DNA of 14,363 nucleotides, from positions 1-14,363 of the forward strand of contig CAZZBJ010000064.1 in NCBI GenBank assembly GCA_964652805.1. The letters are read 5' to 3'. The position numbers and the translations under genes are program-made. Positions 5,845 to 13,138 of the stretch are shown piece by piece. The stretch comes from Claveliimonas sp964652805 (GTDB lineage: Bacteria > Bacillota > Clostridia > Lachnospirales > Lachnospiraceae). Each line of letters opens with the position of its first letter. Positions within the stretch are counted from its first letter, which is position 1. Below the pieces are notes generated by a model. It was given only the letters and a program-made list of their open reading frames with translations. It made no database searches and was not told the DNA's origin.

Positions 5845-6729
5845 AATTTTCTCAAGCAGGTCCGGGTCAAAGGATCCCTGCCGGAGCATCTCGATTTCGT
5901 ATTTGTAAGGTGCAAAGGATTTCTTTGGCTGCGTGGGGGAGGGAACATAGGGTGTCTCCAGTATCTTTGGCACATCCTCAAAATCCGGGTGGTGCACGAT
6001 ATAGTTCAGCGCCTCAAATCCGATCTGACCGAAGCCGATGTTGGCGTGTCTGTCCTTGGCCGCCCCTGCCGGGTTTTTGCTGTCGTTGATATGGAAGACT
6101 GCGATCTGATCCTTGCCGATGAGGCGGTCAAACTCCTCCATGACACCGTCGAAATCGTGGATGATGTCGTAGCCACTGTCGCTGGTGTGGCAGGTGTCAA
6201 AGCAGACCCGCAGCTTGTCGTTGCAGGTGACGCCGTCGTAGATGCGGGTCAGCTCCTCGAAACTGCGGCCGATCTCAGAGCCTTTTCCGGCCATGGTCTC
6301 CAGGGCGATGCACAGGGGAGTGTTTGGCGTCAGGATGTGGTTCAGCCCCCGGACGATCTGGGCGATGCCGGCGTCCGCCCCGGCCCCCACATGTGAGCCC
6401 GGGTGGAGGATGAGAACCTGGCTTTTGCAGGCCGCTGCCCGCTCCAGCTCCAGGGCCAGGAATCGTTCTGCCAGCTCGTAGGTCTCCGGCTTGACTGTGT
6501 TGGCCAGGTTGATGATGTAGGGGGCGTGGACGATGATCTCATCGATCCCGTGCTCCTCCATATACGCCCAGGCAGGCTCGATGTTCAGTTCGCTGATCTC
6601 TTTCCTTCTCGTGTTCTGGGGAGCGCCGGTGTAGAACATGAATGTGTCCGCCCCGTAGGAGACAGCCTCCTTTGCGGAGCCAAGAAGCATGTCCTTCCCG
6701 CTCATTCCCACATGAGAACCTATCTTCAT
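5833..6729 (-). CDS. nfo: Endonuclease IV (AP endonuclease)
   Basis: A 298-residue TIM-barrel enzyme that cuts 5' to abasic sites in base-excision repair, using three zinc ions. The family metal ligands are recognisable in order: IVHAPY (His68), ILHPGSH, ALETMAGKGSEIG (Glu), VCFDTCHTSDSGYD (Asp and His), FHINDSKNPAGAAKDRHANIG (His, Asp, His) and KILETPY (Glu). The start KIGSHVGMSGKDMLLGSA is typical. The frame is open to an ATG at 6801 upstream; I chose 6729 because the protein then begins MKIGSHVG as the family does, and GAGGGATG precedes it. It is monocistronic, divergent from argS, and ends on a terminator that includes its own stop codon. Confidence 0.97.
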   Translation of the reverse strand: MKIGSHVGMSGKDMLLGSAKEAVSYGADTFMFYTGAPQNTRRKEISELNIEPAWAYMEEHGIDEIIVHAPYIINLANTVKPETYELAERFLALELERAAACKSQVLILHPGSHVGAGADAGIAQIVRGLNHILTPNTPLCIALETMAGKGSEIGRSFEELTRIYDGVTCNDKLRVCFDTCHTSDSGYDIIHDFDGVMEEFDRLIGKDQIAVFHINDSKNPAGAAKDRHANIGFGQIGFEALNYIVHHPDFEDVPKILETPYVPSPTQPKKSFAPYKYEIEMLRQGSFDPDLLEKIAGN

Positions 6730-6791
6730 ATTGTCATCCCTCGTTTCTGAAAAGTCTGTTGTCAGCCCGGTTTTACCCGGGTCTGGCAAAG

Positions 6792-6820
6792 AGGGTAGCA
6801 CAACCGGACAGAAAATGCAA
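6792..6820 (-). promoter_or_regulatory. Candidate promoter of nfo
   Basis: On the minus strand TTGCAT (complement of 6815-6820), 17 bases, TACCCT (complement of 6792-6797). The -10 is poor. The leader of about 55 bases contains a CCCGG-6-CCGGG hairpin (6766-6781) upstream of the ribosome site. Confidence 0.45.
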
Positions 6821-6903
6821 GAGTCCCGGCGTCAACGGCCGTGGCAGGAGGCCGGAGCATGGGCGGAATATGGGAAAAAGTGCAGAATGTGGAAAAGAGG
6901 ATA

Positions 6904-6932
6904 TTGAGAGAAAAGCCTGATTATGGTAGACT
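6904..6932 (+). promoter_or_regulatory. Candidate promoter of argS
   Basis: TTGAGA (6904-6909), 17 bases, TAGACT (6927-6932), followed by TATAAA at 6933. This gives a leader of only about 50 bases, too short for a T-box. The rest of 6821-6903 is purine-rich with no structure I can interpret. Confidence 0.45.
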
Positions 6933-6988
6933 TATAAAATGATGTCAGGGTGCGTAGGGCATCCTGCCGCAGGAATGGAGGAAAAAGA

Positions 6989-8755
6989 ATGAAACAACTG
7001 ATAGATCTGATTACGGAAGAGATGGAAGAGGCGTTTGAGAAGGCGGGCTACGACCGCTCCTACGCAAAGGTCACCCTGTCCAACAGGCCGGATCTGTGCG
7101 AGTACCAGTGCAACGGCGCTATGGCGGGGGCCAAGGCGTACAAAAAGGCTCCCTTCATGATTGCTCAGGACGTGGTATCCCAGGTGAAGGAGGGAGGCTG
7201 CATCCTGTCAGCGGAGGTGGTGAAGCCCGGCTTCATTAATATAAAACTGGACGATCAATATATAGCAGGCTATCTGAATGAGATGGGAGAACACGGGAAG
7301 CTGGGAGTGGAGGAAAGCCGTGCGCCCCAGACCATCCTCATCGACTACGGCGGACCCAATGTGGCCAAGCCTCTTCACGTAGGGCATCTGCGCTCCGCCA
7401 TCATCGGGGAGAGTGTCAAGAGGATTTGCCGGCTTATGGGACATAAGGTGCTGGGAGACATCCACATGGGAGACTGGGGCTACCAGATGGGCCTTATCAT
7501 TACAGAGCTGAAGAAGCGCCAGCCGGAGCTCCCTTATTTCGACGACTTCTTTGAAGGAGAGTATCCCGGGGAGGCGCCATTTACGATCGGGGAGCTGGAG
7601 GAGATATATCCCACAGCCAGCGCCTATGCGAAGGAGCACGAGGATTACCGGGAAGAAGCATTGCATGCGACGTATCTTCTCCAGAACGGGCACAGGGGAT
7701 ACACGGCTGTGTGGAAGCACATCATGGCAGTGTCTGTGGCGGACCTGAAGAAGAACTACAGCAACCTGAATGTGGAGTTTGATCTGTGGAAGGGAGAATC
7801 CGACGCCCAGCCTTACATCCCGGATATGATCGAGAGACTGAAAAAAGAGGGCTTTGCCCGGATGGACCAGGGCGCCCTCGTCATCGATGTGACGGAGGAT
7901 GACGACACAAAGGAAATCCCGCCCTGTATGATACAGAAGTCAGACGGAGCCTCTCTCTACGGCACCACGGACCTTGCCACTTTGGTACAGAGAGAGCAGG
8001 ACTATCACCCGGTTCAGGTGATCTATGTGGTGGACAAAAGGCAGGAGCTCCACTTTACCCAGGTGTTCCGGGCTGCCAAGAAGACAGGCATCGTGCCGGA
8101 GGAGACGAGACTGCGGTTCCTTGGCTTCGGAACCATGAACGGCAAGGACGGGAAGCCCTTCAAGACAAGGGATGGCGGCGTTATGCGCCTGGAGAGCCTG
8201 ATCGCGGAGATCGACGAGGAGATGTACCGCAAGATTACGGACAACCGGACCGTGGGAGAGGAGGAAGCCAGGGAGACGGCAAAGATCGTGGGACTTTCCG
8301 CTGTCAAATACGGAGACCTCTCCAACCAGGCGGCCAAGGACTATGTCTTTGACGTGGACAGGTTTACCTCCTTTGAGGGAAATACAGGTCCCTATATCCT
8401 CTACACCATCGTGCGGATCAAGTCCATCCTTAATAAATACACAGAGGCGGGAGAGTCTTTGGAGGGACTGGCCATTGCCGGCGCCCACGGGGACGAGGAG
8501 AAGGCGCTCATGCTGGAGGCAGCCAAGTACAACGGCGTGATGGCAACCGCCTTTGAGGAGCTGGCGCCCCACAAGATCTGCGCCTACATCTATGAGCTGG
8601 CCAATGCCTTCAACCGGTTCTACCACGGGACAAAGATCCTGGCAGAGGAGGATAAGGAAGTGCAGAAGAGCTACATCGCTCTTCTTGTGCTGACCAAGAG
8701 GATCCTGGAGAGCTGTATCGACGTGCTGGGCTTTGAGGCTCCGGAGAGAATGTAG
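6989..8755 (+). CDS. argS: Arginyl-tRNA synthetase
   Basis: A 588-residue class I aminoacyl-tRNA synthetase that charges tRNA-Arg. The N-terminal Add1 domain (residues 1-105) recognises the tRNA elbow; the HIGH motif is HVGH at 120-123 in PNVAKPLHVGHLRSAIIGE; the KMSKS position is taken by KPFKTRDGGVMRLE near residues 389-402, a known ArgS variant without the canonical second Lys; the all-helical DALR anticodon-binding domain starts near 465 with FTSFEGNTGPYILYTIVRI and ends at GFEAPERM. The frame opens at 6950, but the ATG at 6989 has GGAGG (6978-6982) and starts the conserved MKQLIDLI helix. The AlaX gene follows 46 bases later with no terminator between, so the two are likely cotranscribed. 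A tRNA-Arg(CCG) substrate is encoded 4.4 kb upstream. Confidence 0.98.
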   Translation: MKQLIDLITEEMEEAFEKAGYDRSYAKVTLSNRPDLCEYQCNGAMAGAKAYKKAPFMIAQDVVSQVKEGGCILSAEVVKPGFINIKLDDQYIAGYLNEMGEHGKLGVEESRAPQTILIDYGGPNVAKPLHVGHLRSAIIGESVKRICRLMGHKVLGDIHMGDWGYQMGLIITELKKRQPELPYFDDFFEGEYPGEAPFTIGELEEIYPTASAYAKEHEDYREEALHATYLLQNGHRGYTAVWKHIMAVSVADLKKNYSNLNVEFDLWKGESDAQPYIPDMIERLKKEGFARMDQGALVIDVTEDDDTKEIPPCMIQKSDGASLYGTTDLATLVQREQDYHPVQVIYVVDKRQELHFTQVFRAAKKTGIVPEETRLRFLGFGTMNGKDGKPFKTRDGGVMRLESLIAEIDEEMYRKITDNRTVGEEEARETAKIVGLSAVKYGDLSNQAAKDYVFDVDRFTSFEGNTGPYILYTIVRIKSILNKYTEAGESLEGLAIAGAHGDEEKALMLEAAKYNGVMATAFEELAPHKICAYIYELANAFNRFYHGTKILAEEDKEVQKSYIALLVLTKRILESCIDVLGFEAPERM

Positions 8756-8801
8756 AAAATCTGAACGAAATCTGAACATAGAGAATGTAGGTGTTGAAGA
8801 G

Positions 8802-9989
8802 ATGACCAGGAAACTGTTTTACGAGGACAGTCATATGAAGGAATTTGAGGCCCGGGTTCTCTCCTGCGAGGCCTGTGAGAAAGACGGCGGCTTCTGGATC
8901 GTGCTGGATCAGACCTGCTTTTTCCCGGAAGGGGGAGGGCAGTACGCGGACACCGGATACCTGGGAGAGACAAAGGTAACGGACGCTCAGGAAAGGGACG
9001 GCGTCGTGTACCACAGGACGGAAGAGCCCCTGGAGCCAGGGAAGCTGGTCCGGGGTCGGATCGACTGGGAGGAGCGCTTTGAGAAGATGCAGCAGCACAC
9101 CGGGGAACACATCGTATCCGGCCTCGTCCACAGCCGTTTCGGCTACAACAACGTGGGCTTTCACCTGGGCAGGGATTACTGTACCATGGATTTTGACGGG
9201 CCCATTTCGCCGGAGGAGCTCCGGGGGATCGAATGGGAGGCCAACCGGGCGGCGGCGCTGAACCTGGAGATCCTTGTCCAGTACCCCTCGAAGGAGGAGC
9301 TGGAGCATATGGAGTATCGGAGCAAGATTGAGATTGAGGGACAGGTCCGGATCGTGAGCGTGTCCGGTTACGACGTGTGCGCCTGCTGTGCGCCCCATGT
9401 GAAACGGACAGGCGAGATCGGAATGATCAAGCTGGTGAACCGGATGAATTATAAAGGCGGGGAGCGCATCACCATGCTTTGCGGCTTCCGGGCACTCAGG
9501 GACTACGAGGTCAAGCTGACAGCCGTTAAGGAGACAGGCGCTCTTCTGTGCGAGAAGGAGAATCAGATCGTCGGGGCAGTGAAGCGGCAGAAGGAGGAGC
9601 TGGAGAAGCAGAGGCATGAGAACGGAAGACTTCAGCACCAGATCCTTTCGTACCGGGCGAAGGGAATCTCTGTTAACGGACCGGTGACAGCAGTCTTTGT
9701 GGATGACCTTGCGGGGGATGCCCCGAGGGAGCTGATGAACCTGCTTTTGGAAAAGGGAGCCTGCGTCTGCGGCGTCTTCGCGGCGGCGAAGGACGGCGGC
9801 TGGCGGTATGTGATCGGCAGCAGGCAGACGAATGTGCGGCCTCTGGGAAAGAGCCTGAACAGCCGGTTCGAGGGCCGTGGCGGAGGAAAGCCGGACATGA
9901 TCCAGGGGACACTGACAGGCGGCGAGGCGGACATTCGCAGAGCTCTGGAGGAGTCTGTGAGGGCGGCTGAAAGCGAAACGCAGTCGTAA
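8802..9989 (+). CDS. AlaX-type alanyl-tRNA editing protein (long form, DHHA1 domain)
   Basis: A 395-residue free-standing relative of the AlaRS editing half. The N-terminal beta barrel carries DQTCFFPEGGGQYADTG (about 36-52), and the zinc and catalytic site is HTGEH (His99, His103) with C-C-A-P-H (Cys195, His199). A coiled-coil linker (about 265-310) leads to a C-terminal DHHA1 domain ending in FEGRGGGKPDMIQGTLTGG. The protein hydrolyses mischarged Ser- or Gly-tRNA-Ala in trans. The length and DHHA1 place it with AlaX-L. The frame is open from 8733, but the protein pattern begins at MTRKLFYED (ATG 8802), with a weak AGGTG eight bases upstream; the ATG at 8835 is a possible alternative. It is probably in an operon with argS and is convergent with another tRNA-editing gene. 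Confidence 0.93.
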   Translation: MTRKLFYEDSHMKEFEARVLSCEACEKDGGFWIVLDQTCFFPEGGGQYADTGYLGETKVTDAQERDGVVYHRTEEPLEPGKLVRGRIDWEERFEKMQQHTGEHIVSGLVHSRFGYNNVGFHLGRDYCTMDFDGPISPEELRGIEWEANRAAALNLEILVQYPSKEELEHMEYRSKIEIEGQVRIVSVSGYDVCACCAPHVKRTGEIGMIKLVNRMNYKGGERITMLCGFRALRDYEVKLTAVKETGALLCEKENQIVGAVKRQKEELEKQRHENGRLQHQILSYRAKGISVNGPVTAVFVDDLAGDAPRELMNLLLEKGACVCGVFAAAKDGGWRYVIGSRQTNVRPLGKSLNSRFEGRGGGKPDMIQGTLTGGEADIRRALEESVRAAESETQS

Positions 9990-10017
9990 ATCAAAACGCA
10001 GCTGGAAAATACGACAG

Positions 10018-10065
10018 AAAAAGAGACCGGAGTTCCTTTTGGAAGGAGATCTCCGGTTTCTTTTC
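10018..10065. terminator. Bidirectional terminator between AlaX and ProXp genes
   Basis: A 13-bp stem (AAAGAGACCGGAG at 10020-10032 with CTCCGGTTTCTTT at 10051-10063, one G-U pair) has a loop that itself contains TTCC-TTTT-GGAA. TTTT follows on the plus strand. On the minus strand the stem is followed by a T-rich run (complement of 10018-10022), so it can end both convergent transcripts. Confidence 0.85.
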
Positions 10066-10099
10066 TATACAGCCATACAGCCCCAGGCGGCCAATATGC

Positions 10100-10591
10100 T
10101 TACAGTCTGATCTTGATCACATCCACGTCCAGATCCCAGAGGAACTTGTCCAGATCCTTGAAGGACAGGAACACGGTGGCTGTGTTTTCCAGGGGATGGA
10201 TGCCAAGACTCTTGCAGCGGCTTAAATCCTTGTCGACAAAAAACTCTACCGCGTGGTCTGTGTCATTCATCAGTCCGAAGGGGGATACGCTGCCCTGCTT
10301 CAGGCCCAGATATTTCTCCAGACGATCCTCAGAGGCAAAGCTTAAATTGCCGGCTCCGAGAGTACGGCCCAGCGCTTTCAGATCCACCTTTTTCTTCTCG
10401 TCGCAGGTGACGAGAAAGTGCCGTTTCCCTTTGGCGTCCCGCAGGAACAGGTTTTTGCAGAGAGTTCCCTTCTGGGGCAGGCCGAGGCGGTCCATGTCCT
10501 CCATTGTGTGAACGGGCTCATGCTCCACCACTTCATATTTAATGCCCAGCTTATTCAGGGCATCGTAAACGCGCTGTTTCTGATCTTCCAT
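10100..10591 (-). CDS. Prolyl-tRNA deacylase, ProXp-ala (PrdX/YbaK superfamily)
   Basis: A 163-residue single-domain YbaK/INS-superfamily protein. It has the ProXp-ala/PrdX marks: EHEPVHTMEDM near residue 25, the catalytic-type lysine in LCKNLFLRD (Lys46), FLVTCDEKKKVDLKAL, LSFASEDRLEKYLGL, and the family-defining GSVSPFGLMND loop (about 100-110) that shapes the alanine pocket, then VEFFVDKDL and HPLENTATVFLS. These proteins hydrolyse Ala-tRNA-Pro made by ProRS, preventing Ala insertion at Pro codons. The ribosome site AAAGGAG is about 12 bases before the ATG, slightly far. The gene is monocistronic, with promoters back to back with the CPBP gene. Cys-tRNA-Pro deacylase (YbaK proper) is less likely given the GSVSPFGL loop. 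Confidence 0.92.
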   Translation of the reverse strand: MEDQKQRVYDALNKLGIKYEVVEHEPVHTMEDMDRLGLPQKGTLCKNLFLRDAKGKRHFLVTCDEKKKVDLKALGRTLGAGNLSFASEDRLEKYLGLKQGSVSPFGLMNDTDHAVEFFVDKDLSRCKSLGIHPLENTATVFLSFKDLDKFLWDLDVDVIKIRL

Positions 10592-10626
10592 GATATAGTA
10601 AGCTCCTTTCGTGGGGTGTTTCTATT

Positions 10627-10656
10627 ATTATAGAGCGAAATGGGGAGAAATGAAAG
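10627..10656 (-). promoter_or_regulatory. Candidate promoter of the ProXp-ala gene
   Basis: On the minus strand a perfect TATAAT (complement of 10627-10632) lies 18 bases after CTTTCA (complement of 10651-10656). The -10 is strong and the -35 poor. The start would be about 30 bases upstream of the ATG. It stands back to back with the plus-strand promoter at 10674. Confidence 0.55.
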
Positions 10657-10673
10657 AGTTTATAGTTTTTTAA

Positions 10674-10702
10674 TTGCAACTTTTCTGTTTCGGAAGTAGA
10701 AT
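10674..10702 (+). promoter_or_regulatory. Promoter of the CPBP protease gene
   Basis: TTGCAA (10674-10679), 17 bases, TAGAAT (10697-10702). The leader of about 60 bases contains a CTGCC-TGCG-GGCAG hairpin before the ribosome site. Confidence 0.65.
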
Positions 10703-10771
10703 AAAGAAGAAATTTGAGAGCCTGCCTGCGGGCAGCGCATACAATGATCGAGAAAGCGAGGCCTATGATAT

Positions 10772-11728
10772 ATGAATGATCCTTGGGAAAATCCGAACCA
10801 GGAATCCGGCACGGACAGTGAACCCCATAAAATGCCGCAGGGGATGCCGACAGGGCCTGTGTCTCCTCCGGTCAGGAGGGGAGCATGGTATGCCTGGGCG
10901 CCCCTGATCATCAAATACCTGATCAGCATCGGCGTCAGCATAGTGGCTGTGATGGGATATACGTATTTCTATATTTCCCGGCACTATGAAGAGACGATAG
11001 GAGCCATGCAGAGTCAGCAGGATATGTTAAATTTCTCCCTGTCCATCTCGGAGAAAATGCTGCAGTACACCACCCAGCTTGAGGGCGTTACTGCGCTCAT
11101 TGTTATCCCTGTCATTTTGTGCATGTTCCACAAGGACAGGAAAAATGAGCGGCTGGCGGGTGTGATCCCTAACCGGAAGGCTCCCCTGTGGAAGTATGGG
11201 GCTGTGATTGGGATTGCGGCGGCCCTATGCGTGGGGCTGAACAACCTGATCCTGATTTCCAATATCTCCAGCTACAGCGCCAGCTACCAGCAGACATCCG
11301 AATCTCTTTACAGTGCTCCCTTTGGGATGCAGCTCCTCTGTCTCGGAGTCTTGGTGCCCATATCCGAGGAGCTTGTCTTCCGGGGCATGATGTTCAAGCG
11401 GATGAGAGAGCAGTCCGGGTTTATGCAAGCGGCCCTTTTCGCCAGTCTTGTGTTTGCCATCCTTCACGGCAATATGGTTCAGATGCTGTACGCCTTTGCC
11501 ACGGGCATGATGTTCAGCTATGTCTATGAAAAATACGGCTCTGTGAAGGCCCCGGCCGCGGCCCATGTAGTGATGAACCTGGTTTCCGTGGCGGCCACGC
11601 AGTTCGGCCTGTTCGGGTGGCTGATGGAGGATAACATGCGCATCAGTATTGTCACTGTCCTTTGCGCTGCCTTTGCGGCCGCCATGTTTGTCCTGATTCA
11701 GAGGATTGACGAGAAGCCGAATGTGTGA
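10772..11728 (+). CDS. CPBP family intramembrane glutamic endopeptidase (CAAX/Abi type)
   Basis: A 318-residue polytopic membrane protein. After a 35-residue hydrophilic Pro/Met-rich N-terminus, hydrophobic segments lie at about 40-67, 103-120, 141-163, 185-200, 215-232, 237-252 and 292-310. The active-site motifs of the family are intact: motif 1 SEELVFRG (Glu199, Glu200, Arg204), motif 2 FAILHG (Phe228, His232) and motif 3 HVVMN (His265, Asn269). Members process prenylated or membrane peptides; in Firmicutes many are linked to bacteriocin immunity or envelope stress, but no bacteriocin gene lies nearby, so the substrate is unknown. GAGG (10758-10761) precedes the ATG by 10 bases. The next gene's promoter region begins at its stop codon. 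Confidence 0.92.
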   Translation: MNDPWENPNQESGTDSEPHKMPQGMPTGPVSPPVRRGAWYAWAPLIIKYLISIGVSIVAVMGYTYFYISRHYEETIGAMQSQQDMLNFSLSISEKMLQYTTQLEGVTALIVIPVILCMFHKDRKNERLAGVIPNRKAPLWKYGAVIGIAAALCVGLNNLILISNISSYSASYQQTSESLYSAPFGMQLLCLGVLVPISEELVFRGMMFKRMREQSGFMQAALFASLVFAILHGNMVQMLYAFATGMMFSYVYEKYGSVKAPAAAHVVMNLVSVAATQFGLFGWLMEDNMRISIVTVLCAAFAAAMFVLIQRIDEKPNV

Positions 11729-11764
11729 CGGAAATGTGAAAATATTACAAAAATATTAAAAATA

Positions 11765-11793
11765 TTGCAAATTTGTGACCGGTCATATATAAT
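11765..11793 (+). promoter_or_regulatory. Strong promoter of the first NlpC/P60 hydrolase gene
   Basis: TTGCAA (11765-11770), 17 bases, perfect TATAAT (11788-11793). Three ATATT blocks in A-runs (11742, 11753, 11762) lie directly upstream at about helical spacing, like an UP element. The spacer contains the perfect palindrome TGACCGGTCA (11776-11785). TGTGAC-5-TGTGAA (11724-11740) resembles a WalR box with G in place of A/T. The leader to the start codon is about 45 bases. Confidence 0.75.
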
Positions 11794-11844
11794 AAATGTT
11801 GTCGAGAACAGAAAAAATGTCTGGAAAGGGTGATGACAGCAACG

Positions 11845-12924
11845 ATGAAGAGATATAGAAAAGCGTTTTTTGCCGTAGTCCTGGCCAGCTCCATAGCTGT
11901 GACACCGGTTCTGGCAGCTCCGGACACGAGTGAACTTGAGAGTAGCAAATCGGCGGCCCAGAGTGAGGCGGATTCCCTGCAGGAACAGCTCACAGAACTT
12001 CTTAATAAAGCGGGTGAGCTTGAAGAGGAGATGATCTCCACCGGTGAGAAGATCATCCAGGCCCAGGAGGATCTGGAGACGGCTCAGCAGAAGGCGGAGG
12101 AGCAGTATGCTTCTATGAAGGTGCGCATCCAGTATATGTACGAGAACGGGCAGATCGCTGACATAGAGACCCTTTTGTCTGCCACGGATTTTTCAGATTT
12201 TGTAAACAAGGCGGAGTATATCTCCAATGTATATACTTATGACAGGCAGCAGCTTCAGGCTCTGGAGGATACGGAGAAAGAGATCCAGGAACTGAAGACT
12301 ACACTTGAGGAGGAGCAGGATAAGCAGGAAACCATGCAGGCTGAGTACGAGGCCCAGGAAGCTGAGCTGAATGCACTTCTGGAGGAGAAGAAGGCAGAGG
12401 TGGCCGACTATGACCAGCAGATTCAGGCGGCTGCAGAGGCAGCTGCAGCGGAGGCGGCTCAGCGGGAGGCAGAAAGCCAGGATACTGGGACGACGGACAA
12501 TACTACTGTGCAAAGCAGCGGAACTACGGGGGGCAGTTCCACAGGAACTTCGTCCAGCAGCGGAACATCCGGCAGCGTATCCAGCGGAAATACATCCACT
12601 GCACAGGCTATTGTAAATGCGGCGTACAGCCAGCTGGGAGTACCTTATGTATATGGCGGCTCCACACCGGGCGTGGCATTAGACTGTTCAGGACTTGTAC
12701 AGTACTGCCATGCGGTGGCGGGTATTTCCCTTCCCAGGACTTCCCAGGCACAGGGAGGCTGCGGTGTGGCAGTCAGCGATCCACAGCCGGGAGACATCGT
12801 GTGCTATGGGACCCATGTGGGTATTTATATCGGAAACGGTCAAATGATCCACGCACCCACGCCGGGAGATGTGGTCAAGATCTCCAGCGTGTACGGGTCA
12901 CCCTGGTACAGAAGATGCTGGTAG
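11845..12924 (+). CDS. Secreted peptidoglycan hydrolase: PcsB/CwlO-like coiled coil plus NlpC/P60
   Basis: A 359-residue exported wall hydrolase. The signal peptide is KRYRK followed by a hydrophobic stretch and a VLA-AP cleavage site near residue 25. Residues 30-210 are Glu/Gln/Ala-rich coiled coil containing the PcsB-type block RIQYMYENG...LLSATDFSDFVNKAEYI. A Ser/Gly/Thr linker (about 213-252) leads to an NlpC/P60 domain with Cys281 (LDCSGL), His324 (THVGIY) and His336 (MIHAPT) as the expected catalytic triad. The family cleaves D-Glu-to-diamino-acid bonds in stem peptides; CwlO and PcsB are activated through FtsEX. Starts at GTG 11830 or ATG 11833 are possible, since GGTGAT lies at 11829-11834. 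I favour ATG 11845 because the signal peptide then begins MKR as in the next gene, although the ribosome site is then rather far. Confidence 0.92.
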   Translation: MKRYRKAFFAVVLASSIAVTPVLAAPDTSELESSKSAAQSEADSLQEQLTELLNKAGELEEEMISTGEKIIQAQEDLETAQQKAEEQYASMKVRIQYMYENGQIADIETLLSATDFSDFVNKAEYISNVYTYDRQQLQALEDTEKEIQELKTTLEEEQDKQETMQAEYEAQEAELNALLEEKKAEVADYDQQIQAAAEAAAAEAAQREAESQDTGTTDNTTVQSSGTTGGSSTGTSSSSGTSGSVSSGNTSTAQAIVNAAYSQLGVPYVYGGSTPGVALDCSGLVQYCHAVAGISLPRTSQAQGGCGVAVSDPQPGDIVCYGTHVGIYIGNGQMIHAPTPGDVVKISSVYGSPWYRRCW

Positions 12925-12970
12925 GAAGTTATCGATAGGATTTATCTGGAAAAAAGAATAAAAAATGAGA

Positions 12971-13012
12971 AGCGCTCCATTACCCTTTCGGTGATGGGGC
13001 GTTGTTTTTTTC
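12971..13012 (+). terminator. Intrinsic terminator after the first NlpC/P60 gene
   Basis: A 12-bp stem (CGCTCCATTACC at 12973-12984, GGTGATGGGGCG at 12990-13001, two wobble pairs) has a CTTTC loop and is followed by TTGTTTTTTTC. It separates the two tandem hydrolase genes into two transcription units. Confidence 0.88.
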
Positions 13013-13039
13013 TTTTCTTTTGCGAATTTCTGGAAAATG

Positions 13040-13068
13040 TTGAAATAAACGAAAAGATGTAGTAATAT
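13040..13068 (+). promoter_or_regulatory. Candidate promoter of the second NlpC/P60 gene
   Basis: TTGAAA (13040-13045), 17 bases, TAATAT (13063-13068). A second -10-like TATAAA is at 13104-13109 without a good -35. TGTAGT, TGTAAC and TGTAAA hexamers (13058, 13068, 13083) lie nearby, but their spacing does not match a WalR box. The leader is about 65 bases. Confidence 0.5.
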
Positions 13069-13138
13069 GTAACCTGAATAAGTGTAAACTGAAATCATAA
13101 GAGTATAAATAATTTACAACAGACAGGTGGGAGAAAAT

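Noticed and set aside
6821..6988. T-box riboswitch before argS
   Set aside because: The region is too short after the candidate promoter and shows no T-box consensus, stem I or terminator/antiterminator pair.
8610..9638. A 342-codon minus-strand frame opposite argS and AlaX (and a similar one at 7940-8779)
   Set aside because: Composition is that of a shadow frame and there is no family motif. Both strands cannot plausibly be constrained over the AlaX catalytic motifs.
5804..10652. Shared 13-mer ATGGGGAGAAATG at 5804-5816 and 10640-10652, in both cases upstream of a minus-strand gene
   Set aside because: A chance 13-base match is expected about once or more in a window this size. Only the promoter-spacer position is suggestive, and the promoter at 5820 is itself uncertain.
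10772..11728. CPBP protease as part of a bacteriocin or abortive-infection system
   Set aside because: No small double-glycine peptide, radical-SAM or lantibiotic gene lies nearby; the neighbours are a tRNA-editing gene and wall hydrolases.
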